Translations under genes and position numbers: made by a program
Origin: Nevskiaceae bacterium
GTDB taxonomy: Bacteria; Pseudomonadota; Gammaproteobacteria; Steroidobacterales; Steroidobacteraceae
Length of the DNA: 5,841 nt
Assembly (NCBI GenBank): GCA_031277355.1
Contig: JAITMN010000023.1
Location: forward strand, 1-5,841
Reading direction: 5' to 3'
The notes under the pieces: model-generated
The model's input: the letters and a program-made list of their open reading frames with translations, nothing else
The model's database searches: none
Told to the model about the DNA's origin: nothing
Part shown: positions 1 to 5,417 of the stretch, one piece after another
Layout: the number at the start of each line of letters is the position of its first letter
Position numbering within the stretch: position 1 is the first letter of the stretch

Positions 1-420
1 AGCGTAAATACGGGTGGCGCTGAAGAGGCCATGTGCGACGTCAACACCACGCCGTTGATCGACGTGATGCTGGTGTTGCTGGTGATGCTGATCGTGACGC
101 TGCCGATCATGACTCACGCAGTGAAGCTCGACATGCCTCGGCCTAATCCGAATCAGCCGGAGAACCCGATTCCGCCGGAGGTGATCAACGTCGAAATCGA
201 CTTCGACGGCACGATCGTCTGGAACGGCAACATCGTTTCCAATATCAGCACGCTCGACTCGTATTTCCGGCAGGAGGCGTCGAAAGACCCGCAGCCGGAA
301 ATTCATCTGCGTCCTGATCGCCGCGCCCGTTACGATGTGGTGGCCAATGTGATGGCTTCCGCTCAGCGCAACAATATGATCAAAATGGGGTTCACGAACG
401 TCGCCGAGTTTCGCGATTAG
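1..420 (+). CDS. exbD: ExbD/TolR-family biopolymer transport protein, 5'-truncated by window edge
   Basis: This is the ExbD-type subunit of a TonB-associated inner-membrane proton channel. It works with ExbB to harvest the proton-motive force and energise TonB-dependent outer-membrane uptake. The frame is open from base 1 and ends at TAG 418-420, giving 139 visible residues. Family features are a short cytoplasmic N-terminus, then NTTPLIDVMLVLLVMLIV with the conserved membrane aspartate (visible residue 21), one transmembrane helix, a proline-rich linker (PRPNPNQPENPIPPE), and a periplasmic domain ending HLRPDRRARYDVV...MGFTNVAEF. The first ATG in view (base 31) lies just before the conserved CDVNTTPLID block. 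ExbD proteins usually carry about 10-15 residues before it, so the real start is probably just upstream of the window. Upstream genes are likely exbB and perhaps tonB or a second exbD, but they are not visible. A terminator follows 28 bp after the stop, so this is probably the last gene of its operon. The family is near certain; ExbD versus TolR rests on the TonB-like sequence style. Confidence 0.93.
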   Translation, partial: SVNTGGAEEAMCDVNTTPLIDVMLVLLVMLIVTLPIMTHAVKLDMPRPNPNQPENPIPPEVINVEIDFDGTIVWNGNIVSNISTLDSYFRQEASKDPQPEIHLRPDRRARYDVVANVMASAQRNNMIKMGFTNVAEFRD

Positions 421-447
421 GCAAATCCCTGATACAGCAATTGGCGG

Positions 448-486
448 GCGGGAGTTAAAAAGGACTCCCGCTTCTCCATTTTTTTT
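448..486 (+). terminator. Rho-independent terminator after exbD
   Basis: A perfect 8-bp inverted repeat (GCGGGAGT at 448-455 and ACTCCCGC at 464-471) has an 8-nt loop (TTAAAAAGG region, 456-463). A run of eight T follows at 479-486, seven bases after the stem. The stem may extend by G-T pairs at its base, which would bring the T run closer. It lies 28 bp after the exbD stop and would end the exb transcript before the TPR gene. Confidence 0.85.
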
Positions 487-509
487 GATAAAACTTCCAT
501 ATGAGCCTG

Positions 510-537
510 ATGTCAGATCAACCAGGTTGGCTTTAAT
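510..537 (+). promoter_or_regulatory. Candidate sigma-70 promoter of the TPR protein gene
   Basis: The -10 box TTTAAT (532-537) matches TATAAT at five of six positions. With a 16-bp spacer, ATGTCA (510-515) matches the -35 consensus TTGACA at four of six. It lies downstream of the exbD terminator and about 25 bp before the start codon, giving a predicted short leader of roughly 18 nt. The spacer contains the small palindrome CAACCAGGTTG (519-529), which could be an operator or chance. This is inferred from sequence only. Confidence 0.4.
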
Positions 538-551
538 CGCCGATTTAACAC

Positions 552-555
552 GGGG
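552..555 (+). promoter_or_regulatory. Probable ribosome binding site of the TPR protein gene
   Basis: GGGG lies seven bases before the ATG at 562 in ACACGGGGTCCAGCATG. It is a modest Shine-Dalgarno match at a suitable distance, and it supports the start that gives a complete signal peptide. Confidence 0.45.
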
Positions 556-561
556 TCCAGC

Positions 562-1803
562 ATGTTGAAAAAATCCCTTTCCGCCGTCGCATTTGCCGTT
601 GCTCTGTCCATTGGCGCCTACAGCGTCACGCCTGTGGCGCACGCCGGCGAGGACAAACCCAAGGTCAGCGCCGCCGCCGCCAAGCCACTGAAGGCCGCGC
701 AAGACGCTGCTCAGGCAAAGAAGTTCGACGAAGCCGTTGCCAAGGCAAAGGAAGCCCTCGCGCTGCCGAACAAGACCGCCTTCGACGCCTACGTCGCCAA
801 TTCATTGCTGGCGTTTGCCTATGCGCAACAGCGTAACAACACCGCCGCCGCACAGGCGATGGAAGCGCAGTTGGACTCCGGCTTCGCCACGCCGCAAGAG
901 CAGGCCACCATCCTCAAGGGGCTCACTGCTGTTGCGTACCAGCAGAAGGAGTACAAGAAAGCTGCGGACTTCGGTCAACGCATGATCAAGGCCGGCTCGG
1001 CGGATGCAGACACCTACACGCTGATCGCGCAGTCGTACTACCTGCAAAACGACTTCAAGAACACCGCCACCTTCATGGGCAATTACGTCAACGACCAGAT
1101 CAAGCGCGGTCAGACGCCCAAGGAGCAGTCGCTGCAGTTGATCGTCGATTCCTACGGCAAGCAGGACGATAACGCCCAGGCCACGAATTGGCTGGAGACG
1201 ATGGTCCGCTACTACCCGAAGGAAAACTACTGGAACAATCTGCTCTACACGATGATTCGTTCCGATGGCAACACGGATCGTCATTCGCTGAACATCTATC
1301 GTCTGATGCAGGACACCAAGACGCTGAAGCAGGGTTCGGACTACACCGAGATGGCGCAGATCGCCATCGATCAGGGCACGCCCGGTGAAGCGGTCACGGT
1401 GATCGAGCAGGGGCTTGCGGCCAATGCGTTCGAAGACAAGGCCACATTGGATCGCAACCAGCGCCTGCTGGATGCGGCCAAGAAAGCTGCCGATGCGGAC
1501 AAGTCGGGCCTGACGAAGCTCGAAGCCGAGGCCAAGGCTGCCGCGACCGGCGATGTGGACATTGCGCTGGGTGGCGGTTTCCTCAGCTATGGCATGAACG
1601 ACAAGGCCGAGGAGGCCATTGCTCGCGGCATCCAGAAGGGCGTGGCGAAGAACGCCGACGAGGCGCAGATTCTGCTGGGCATCGCCCAGTTGCGTCAGGG
1701 CAAGAAGGCCGAGGCGATCAAGACGTTCCAGGGCGTCAAGAGCACCGACGCCACCTATGACCGTCTGGCCAAGCTCTGGACGCTGCACGCGCAAGCGGCC
1801 TGA
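562..1803 (+). CDS. Secreted tetratricopeptide-repeat-like protein, function unknown
   Basis: Predicted exported all-helical protein of 413 residues. The N-terminus is a textbook Sec signal peptide: MLKK positive region, hydrophobic core to about residue 20, and an AHA|GE signal peptidase I site after residue 28. There is no lipobox cysteine, so it should be soluble periplasmic or secreted. The mature part has TPR-like helix pairs, such as residues 44-66 (AAQDAAQAKKFDEAVAKAKE), 80-101, 118-141, 152-176, 262-285 and 366-390 (LLGIAQLRQGKKAEAIKTF). Alanine/lysine-rich helices lie at about 305-330. TPR proteins act as protein-binding scaffolds; no catalytic motif is seen. It follows exbD across a terminator and precedes a peroxiredoxin by 14 bp. 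TPR proteins are known partners in some TonB/ExbBD systems (for example TtpC in Vibrio TonB2), but a link here is inference. The TPR fold and export are well supported; the function is not known. Confidence 0.88.
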   Translation: MLKKSLSAVAFAVALSIGAYSVTPVAHAGEDKPKVSAAAAKPLKAAQDAAQAKKFDEAVAKAKEALALPNKTAFDAYVANSLLAFAYAQQRNNTAAAQAMEAQLDSGFATPQEQATILKGLTAVAYQQKEYKKAADFGQRMIKAGSADADTYTLIAQSYYLQNDFKNTATFMGNYVNDQIKRGQTPKEQSLQLIVDSYGKQDDNAQATNWLETMVRYYPKENYWNNLLYTMIRSDGNTDRHSLNIYRLMQDTKTLKQGSDYTEMAQIAIDQGTPGEAVTVIEQGLAANAFEDKATLDRNQRLLDAAKKAADADKSGLTKLEAEAKAAATGDVDIALGGGFLSYGMNDKAEEAIARGIQKGVAKNADEAQILLGIAQLRQGKKAEAIKTFQGVKSTDATYDRLAKLWTLHAQAA

Positions 1804-1807
1804 GTGC

Positions 1808-1837
1808 TCACCTGCCCATGACCATCGCAGCAGGTGA
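1808..1837 (+). promoter_or_regulatory. Hairpin enclosing the peroxiredoxin start codon
   Basis: A perfect 8-bp inverted repeat (TCACCTGC at 1808-1815 and GCAGGTGA at 1830-1837) flanks a 14-nt loop holding the ATG at 1818-1820. No Shine-Dalgarno is visible just upstream. In mRNA this could present or restrict the start codon. An 8-bp inverted repeat can arise by chance in several kilobases of GC-rich DNA, so a role is only a suggestion. Confidence 0.35.
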
Positions 1838-2300
1838 TCGGGCTCCCGCCGGGCGATTCAAGATCGCCACGGCGGATGGCCTTGCCGATCTGAGCACCGA
1901 CGAACTGTTTGGCGGCAAGACCGTCGTGCTGTTCGCGGTGCCGGGGGCGTTCACGCCCACCTGCGATGCGCGGCATCTGCCGGGCTACATTCAGCAGGCC
2001 GATGCGCTGCGCGCCAAGGGCGTGGATACCATCGCCTGTCTGGCGGTGAACGATGTGTTTGTGATGAAAGCCTGGGGCAAGGCCTCAGGCGCCGACGGCA
2101 AGGTGCTGATGCTGGCCGACGGCAATGGCGATTACGCCAAGGCTTTGGACCTGACGCTGGACGCCAGCAAATTCGGCATGGGGCTGCGCTCGCAGCGCTT
2201 TGCGATGGTCGTCAAGGACGGCGTGATTGCGCAGTTGTATGTGGAGGCGGGGCCTGAGTTGAAGGTCTCCGCCGCCGACTACGTTCTCGAACGGCTCTGA
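1818..2300 (+). CDS. Peroxiredoxin, Prx5 / plant type II family
   Basis: Cytosolic thiol peroxidase of 160 residues that reduces hydrogen peroxide and organic hydroperoxides using glutaredoxin/glutathione or thioredoxin. The active-site motif VPGAFTPTCDARHLPGY places the peroxidatic cysteine at residue 49 with helper Thr46 and Pro42. The conserved arginine is probably Arg127 in SQRFAMVVKDG. A second cysteine, Cys74 in IACLAVNDVFVMKAW, is 25 residues on, matching the spacing seen in plant type II peroxiredoxins (Cys51/Cys76). Length and ends fit the stand-alone family; there is no fused glutaredoxin domain. The ATG at 1818 gives the usual MTI..GD..P start, although no Shine-Dalgarno is evident. 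Translation may be coupled to the TPR gene, whose stop is 14 bp upstream with no terminator between. The 3' end overlaps convergent etfA by 22 bp. Confidence 0.93.
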   Translation: MTIAAGDRAPAGRFKIATADGLADLSTDELFGGKTVVLFAVPGAFTPTCDARHLPGYIQQADALRAKGVDTIACLAVNDVFVMKAWGKASGADGKVLMLADGNGDYAKALDLTLDASKFGMGLRSQRFAMVVKDGVIAQLYVEAGPELKVSAADYVLERL

Positions 2301-3235
2301 ATCGCGGCCCGCAGCGCGGGCACGATCTCGAATAAATCTCCCACCAGCCCGATATCGGCGGCCTCGAAGATGGGCGCGTCGGCATCTTTGTTGATCGCAA
2401 CGATGGTGCGCGCGTCCTTGATGCCGGTCATGTGCTGGATCGCGCCCGAGATGCCCAGCGCGATGTAGAGGTCCGGGGCGATGATCTTGCCGGTTTGGCC
2501 CACTTGCAGGTCGTTGGCGGCGTAGCCGGCGTCTACGGCCGCGCGTGAGGCTCCTACGGCCGCGCCCAGCGCATCGGCGAGGTCTTGCACCACCGACTGG
2601 AATTTCTCGGCGCTTCCCAGCGCACGGCCCCCGGAGACGACGCGGCGTGCGGTTTGCAGGTCGGGGCGGTCGGAGTGCGTGACGGCCAGTTCCACGAGGC
2701 GGGTGTGCGTGGGCGGGGCGACGGACACCTCGCCGGCTTCCACCGGCGCGCTGCCGCCAGCCGGCGCGGCCTGGAAGGAGGCGGTGCGCACGGTGGCCAG
2801 CACGAGGGGGGCGTCCACTTCGACGGTGAGGATGGCGTTGCCGGCGTAGATCGGGCGGCGGAAACGCTGCGGCGATTCCACGGCCATGATGTCGCTCAGG
2901 GCGGGCAGGTTCAGCAGTGCGGCGATGCGCGGGAGGAGGTCTTTGCCGAAGGTGGTGGAGGGGGCGAGCACATGCGTGTATGCCTTAGCGAGCGCGGCCA
3001 CCTGCGGGGCGAGCACGGCGGCCAGCGGCGCGGCGTTGCCGGGCGCGTCGAAGCTCAGCACGCGGGCTACGCCTTGCAGCGCGGCGGCTTGGGCGGCTAT
3101 CGCAGCGATGCCTGATCCCCAGAGGCCAATCGTGATGCGCGCGCCCTCGATCTGCGAGGCGCAGGTGACGCAGCGCGCGGTGGAGGGATTCAGGCGGGCG
3201 CCGTCGTGCTCGGCAATGATCAGAACTTCACTCAT
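2279..3235 (-). CDS. etfA: Electron transfer flavoprotein alpha subunit (FAD-binding)
   Basis: EtfA (318 aa) pairs with EtfB to form the soluble heterodimer that carries electrons from acyl-CoA and other flavoprotein dehydrogenases to the membrane ETF-ubiquinone oxidoreductase. The N-terminal domain (about 1-190) starts MSEVLIIAEHD. The C-terminal FAD domain shows RRVVSGGRALGSAEKF (197-212), GASRAAVDAGYA (228-239), VGQTGKIIAPDLYIALG (245-261), SGAIQH (263-268), INKDADAPIF (281-290) and ADIGLVGDLFEIVPAL (293-308), the standard FAD-contact segments. Ala205 replaces the glycine common in the SGGRG motif, a mild variation. Length is normal, with a short extra tail (AAIQSRSRT) created where the frame runs into the convergent peroxiredoxin gene. 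The start is 9 bp after the etfB stop, preceded by TATAGG, so the two form one operon with fixed subunit stoichiometry. Confidence 0.97.
   Translation of the reverse strand: MSEVLIIAEHDGARLNPSTARCVTCASQIEGARITIGLWGSGIAAIAAQAAALQGVARVLSFDAPGNAAPLAAVLAPQVAALAKAYTHVLAPSTTFGKDLLPRIAALLNLPALSDIMAVESPQRFRRPIYAGNAILTVEVDAPLVLATVRTASFQAAPAGGSAPVEAGEVSVAPPTHTRLVELAVTHSDRPDLQTARRVVSGGRALGSAEKFQSVVQDLADALGAAVGASRAAVDAGYAANDLQVGQTGKIIAPDLYIALGISGAIQHMTGIKDARTIVAINKDADAPIFEAADIGLVGDLFEIVPALRAAIQSRSRT
2307..2321 (+). terminator. GC-only hairpin after the peroxiredoxin stop, possible weak 3' end
   Basis: A perfect 6-bp stem (GCCCGC 2307-2312, GCGGGC 2316-2321) with an AGC loop starts six bases after the peroxiredoxin stop, inside the 3' end of etfA. 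No T run follows on the plus strand, so it is not a standard intrinsic terminator. It could stabilise the mRNA end or pause polymerase, or it may simply reflect GC-rich coding sequence. Confidence 0.25.
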
Positions 3236-3243
3236 GGGATCAA

Positions 3244-3250
3244 CCTATAT
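3244..3250 (-). promoter_or_regulatory. Probable ribosome binding site of etfA
   Basis: On the minus strand the sequence reads ATATAGG, then eight bases, then ATG at 3235. AGG is a short Shine-Dalgarno match and overlaps the etfB stop codon TAG (3245-3247). That arrangement is typical of coupled translation. The same ATATAGG occurs before etfB. Confidence 0.4.
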
Positions 3251-3994
3251 CAGATCGCGGGCGGCCAGCGCTTCGACCAGCTCATTCACATCCTTGACCA
3301 GCACGCCTCTGGCGCGCGGTTGCGGCGCGGCATAGTGCAGCGCGCGCAGGCGGGGCTGAGGCGTGATGCCCAGGGAGGCGAGCGACAGCGTTTCCAGCGG
3401 CTTTTTCTTCGCCTTGATGATCTCGGGCAGCTTGACGAAGCGCGGCTCGTTCAGGCGCAGATCGACGGTGATCACGGCGGGGAGGTCGACTTCCAGCGTT
3501 TCAAGGCCGGCGTCCACCTCGCGGGTGACGCGCGCGGTGTTGCCGTCGAGCACGACCTTGGAGGCGAAGGTGGCCTGGGGGCGGTTCCACAGCGCGGCGA
3601 GCATCTGGCCGGTCTGGTTGTTGTCATCATCAATGGCCTGCTTGCCCAGCAGCGCCAGCAGCGGCTGCTCGCGCTCGACCAGCTTCAGCAGCGCCTTGGC
3701 AGCGTCCAGCGGCTCCAGCGGCGTGGCGGTTTCGACCAGCAGCGCGCGGTCCGCGCCCATTGCCAGCGCGGTGCGCAACTGGGCCTGCACGTCGGCGGGG
3801 CCGATCGAGGCGACGACGACTTCTTCGGCCGCGCCGCGCTCTTTCAGGCGCAGCGCTTCTTCGAGCGCGATCTCGTCGAAGGGGTTGATCGACAGCTTCA
3901 CGCCATCGGTGATCACGCCGCTGTTGTCCGGTTTGACGCGGATGCGGACGTTGTAATCGACGACACGTTTGATGCCGACGAGGATTCGTTTCAT
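3245..3994 (-). CDS. etfB: Electron transfer flavoprotein beta subunit (AMP-binding)
   Basis: EtfB (249 aa) is the partner of EtfA and holds the structural AMP. It also provides the recognition loop that docks onto acyl-CoA dehydrogenases. It begins MKRILVGIKRVVDYNVRIRVK, has LSINPFDEIALEEALRLKE (34-52), the AMP-binding segment GKQAIDDDNNQTGQMLAAL (117-135), the EtfB signature region VTREVDAGLETLEVDLPAV (156-174), and the recognition-loop stretch LPEIIKAKKKPLE (189-201). The lysine-rich KAKKK motif is the segment methylated in mammalian ETF. I chose the ATG at 3994. A longer frame to 4030 adds 12 residues absent from the family, and it would start almost on top of the predicted transcription start. 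It is the first gene of an etfB-etfA operon divergent from the aminotransferase gene. Confidence 0.97.
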   Translation of the reverse strand: MKRILVGIKRVVDYNVRIRVKPDNSGVITDGVKLSINPFDEIALEEALRLKERGAAEEVVVASIGPADVQAQLRTALAMGADRALLVETATPLEPLDAAKALLKLVEREQPLLALLGKQAIDDDNNQTGQMLAALWNRPQATFASKVVLDGNTARVTREVDAGLETLEVDLPAVITVDLRLNEPRFVKLPEIIKAKKKPLETLSLASLGITPQPRLRALHYAAPQPRARGVLVKDVNELVEALAARDLI

Positions 3995-4000
3995 GGACAG

Positions 4001-4007
4001 CCTATAT
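4001..4007 (-). promoter_or_regulatory. Probable ribosome binding site of etfB
   Basis: The minus strand reads ATATAGG, then six bases, then ATG at 3994. It is a weak Shine-Dalgarno but identical in seven bases to the one before etfA. It supports the start at 3994 over the longer frame at 4030. Confidence 0.4.
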
Positions 4008-4038
4008 GCAAAATGCGAATCAGCACACAAGATTCGCT

Positions 4039-4046
4039 AGTATAAC
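4039..4046. promoter_or_regulatory. Symmetric -10 element for divergent etfBA and aminotransferase promoters
   Basis: Within the 98-bp divergent gap, the plus strand reads AGTATAAC. This gives TATAAC (4041-4046) as a -10 box for the aminotransferase gene and TATACT (4039-4044 on the minus strand) for etfB, each five of six to consensus. Leaders would be about 40 nt in both directions. No good -35 box is found at 15-19 bp on either side, so an activator or another promoter may be involved. Confidence 0.35.
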
Positions 4047-4076
4047 CGCATAGGGCGGCCCTCACCTGAGCCTGCC

Positions 4077-4081
4077 AAGGT
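4077..4081 (+). promoter_or_regulatory. Probable ribosome binding site of the aminotransferase gene
   Basis: AAGGT lies about 11 bases before the ATG at 4093, slightly farther than the ideal spacing. It is the only purine-rich site in the leader. Confidence 0.4.
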
Positions 4082-4092
4082 AAACTTGCCCC

Positions 4093-5382
4093 ATGACAAA
4101 AGAAGTTCGCATCCCGCCCAGTGACAGCACCAAGAGCGTGCGCTACGAGATTCGCGGCGCGCTGGCCCGGCGTGCGCTGGAACTGGAACGGCAGGGCTAC
4201 GAGATCATCTCGGTGAACATCGGCAATCCGGGGGCCTATGGCTTTCGCACGCCCGAGGCGCTGCGTCTGGCGATGATCGAGAACATGCCGCAGGCCGAAG
4301 GCTACAGCCACCAGAAGGGCATTTATCCGGCGCGCGAGGCGTTGCTGTCGCAGCAGCAGGCGCGCGGCGCGCGGGGCGCAAGCACCGACACGATCTTCAT
4401 CGGCAATGGCAGTTCGGAACTGATCGACATGACGCTGCGTGCGCTGTTGAACGACGGCGACGAAGTGCTGGTGCCCGCGCCGGATTATCCGCTGTGGACT
4501 GCGGCGGTGACGCTGAATGGCGGTCGTGCGGTGCACTATGCCTGCCGTCCCGAGAATCGCTTTTATCCCGATCCTGCCGAAGTCGAATCGCTGATCACGC
4601 CGCGCACGCGCGCGCTGGTGGTGATCGATCCGAACAATCCTACGGGTGCGGTGTATCCGCGCGAGGTGCAGCAGCAACTGGTGCGCATTGCCGAAAAGCA
4701 TCATTTGGTGATCTTCAGCGATGAAATCTACGACGGCATCACCTACGAGGGCGCACAGTTCACGCCGATTGCCTCGCTGGTGAGCGATACGCTGTGCGCA
4801 ACGCTGTCGGGCCTGTCGAAGGTGTATCGCGCGGCCGGTTATCGCGTGGGCTGGGTGAGTTTTTCCGGGGCCACGCATGGAGCCACCGACTATCTGGCGG
4901 CGGTGGAATTGCTCGCCTCGATGCGGATGTGCAGCAATGTGCCGGCGCAGTGGGCCATTCAAAGCGCGCTGGGCGGTTATCAGAGCATTGCCGATTTGTG
5001 TTCGCCGGGCGGTCGGTTGTATGAGTCGCGCAAGGCGGTGATCGATGCGGTGAGCCGCAGCCGTTTTCTGAAACTGACGCCGCCGGATGGCGCGCTGTAT
5101 GCCTTCATCGGCGTGAAAGACACGGCGCCGAATTTCGACGATCGGCAGTTTGCGCTGGAATTGCTGGAACAGCAGCATGTGCTGATCACGCCGGGCGCGA
5201 CGTTCAACGTGCCTTACAACGATCATTTCCGCACCACACTGCTGCCCGATGCGGCAACGCTGACGCGGGTGTTCGAACGAATCGATGCGCAGCTTGAAGC
5301 TTGGACTGCGCATCATCAGTCGGCTTCACCGGTGCTGCCGACCGATGCGCGCATCGCCGATGCACGCGGACGGTTCAGGTAA
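4093..5382 (+). CDS. alaA: PLP-dependent aminotransferase, AlaA-like (alanine transaminase)
   Basis: Fold-type I class I/II aminotransferase (429 aa), probably interconverting pyruvate plus glutamate with alanine plus 2-oxoglutarate in the cytosol. It shares long blocks with E. coli AlaA: VNIGNPGAYGF (41-51), VPAPDYPLWTAAV (127-139), ITPRTR (168-173), PNNPTGAVY (180-188), SDEIYDGI (209-216), VPAQWAIQSALGGYQSI (283-299) and SPGGRLYESR (304-313). Catalytic residues by motif are the PLP-linking Lys243 in SGLSKVYRAAGYR, Arg251 eight residues on for the phosphate, Asn182, Asp210 and Tyr213 for the cofactor, and Arg380 in DHFRTTLLP for the substrate carboxylate. The C-terminus runs some 20 residues past the E. 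coli protein (405 aa) as a polar tail (TDARIADARGRFR) with no recognised domain. The family is certain. Alanine specificity is inferred from similarity, and other substrates such as valine/2-oxoisovalerate or methionine are possible. Confidence 0.93.
   Translation: MTKEVRIPPSDSTKSVRYEIRGALARRALELERQGYEIISVNIGNPGAYGFRTPEALRLAMIENMPQAEGYSHQKGIYPAREALLSQQQARGARGASTDTIFIGNGSSELIDMTLRALLNDGDEVLVPAPDYPLWTAAVTLNGGRAVHYACRPENRFYPDPAEVESLITPRTRALVVIDPNNPTGAVYPREVQQQLVRIAEKHHLVIFSDEIYDGITYEGAQFTPIASLVSDTLCATLSGLSKVYRAAGYRVGWVSFSGATHGATDYLAAVELLASMRMCSNVPAQWAIQSALGGYQSIADLCSPGGRLYESRKAVIDAVSRSRFLKLTPPDGALYAFIGVKDTAPNFDDRQFALELLEQQHVLITPGATFNVPYNDHFRTTLLPDAATLTRVFERIDAQLEAWTAHHQSASPVLPTDARIADARGRFR
5343..5356. 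repeat. 14-bp perfect palindrome near the end of the aminotransferase gene
   Basis: CGATGCGCGCATCG reads the same on both strands and lies in codons for the TDARIA tail. A near copy of its left part, CCGATGCACGCG, follows at about 5357. It may be a chance product of GC-rich codons or a protein-binding site upstream of the next gene. Confidence 0.3.
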
Positions 5383-5417
5383 TGCCGCGCTCAGTGGTTA
5401 GCTGAGCGGCGGCAGGC

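Noticed and set aside
31..33. ATG at 31 as the true start of exbD
   Set aside because: The frame is open to base 1. ExbD proteins usually have a short N-terminal segment before the NTTPLID block, so the start is probably outside the window.
802..1794. Long minus-strand open frame (330 aa) opposite the TPR protein gene
   Set aside because: It lies wholly antisense to a gene with a signal peptide and TPR pattern. Its translation is rich in L/R/V/G with no domain, typical of an antisense frame in GC-rich DNA.
2585..3115. Plus-strand open frames opposite etfA
   Set aside because: They are shadows of the etfA coding strand, with low-complexity G/H/R-rich translation.
3995..4030. Longer etfB start at 4030
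   Set aside because: It adds 12 residues (MCADSHFAYRLS) not seen in EtfB proteins, and the family's usual MK start is at 3994 with a nearby ATATAGG.
3206..4045. Plus-strand open frame of 279 aa across etfB
   Set aside because: It is antisense to the unmistakable EtfB protein. The translation is Q/G/R/D-rich with no domain.
4050..4081. TTGGCA on the minus strand (about 4073-4079) as a -35 box for etfB
   Set aside because: The spacing to TATACT is about 28 bp, too long for a sigma-70 promoter.
3991..5316. Minus-strand open frame of 441 aa opposite the aminotransferase gene
   Set aside because: The plus strand carries all catalytic motifs of the aminotransferase. The antisense product is an R/H/A/Q-rich sequence without any family, and it runs across the divergent promoter into etfB.
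5382..5405. Tiny ORF starting in the TAATG overlap at the end of the aminotransferase gene
   Set aside because: It has only seven codons and no Shine-Dalgarno, and the conserved AddB-like frame starts separately at 5418.
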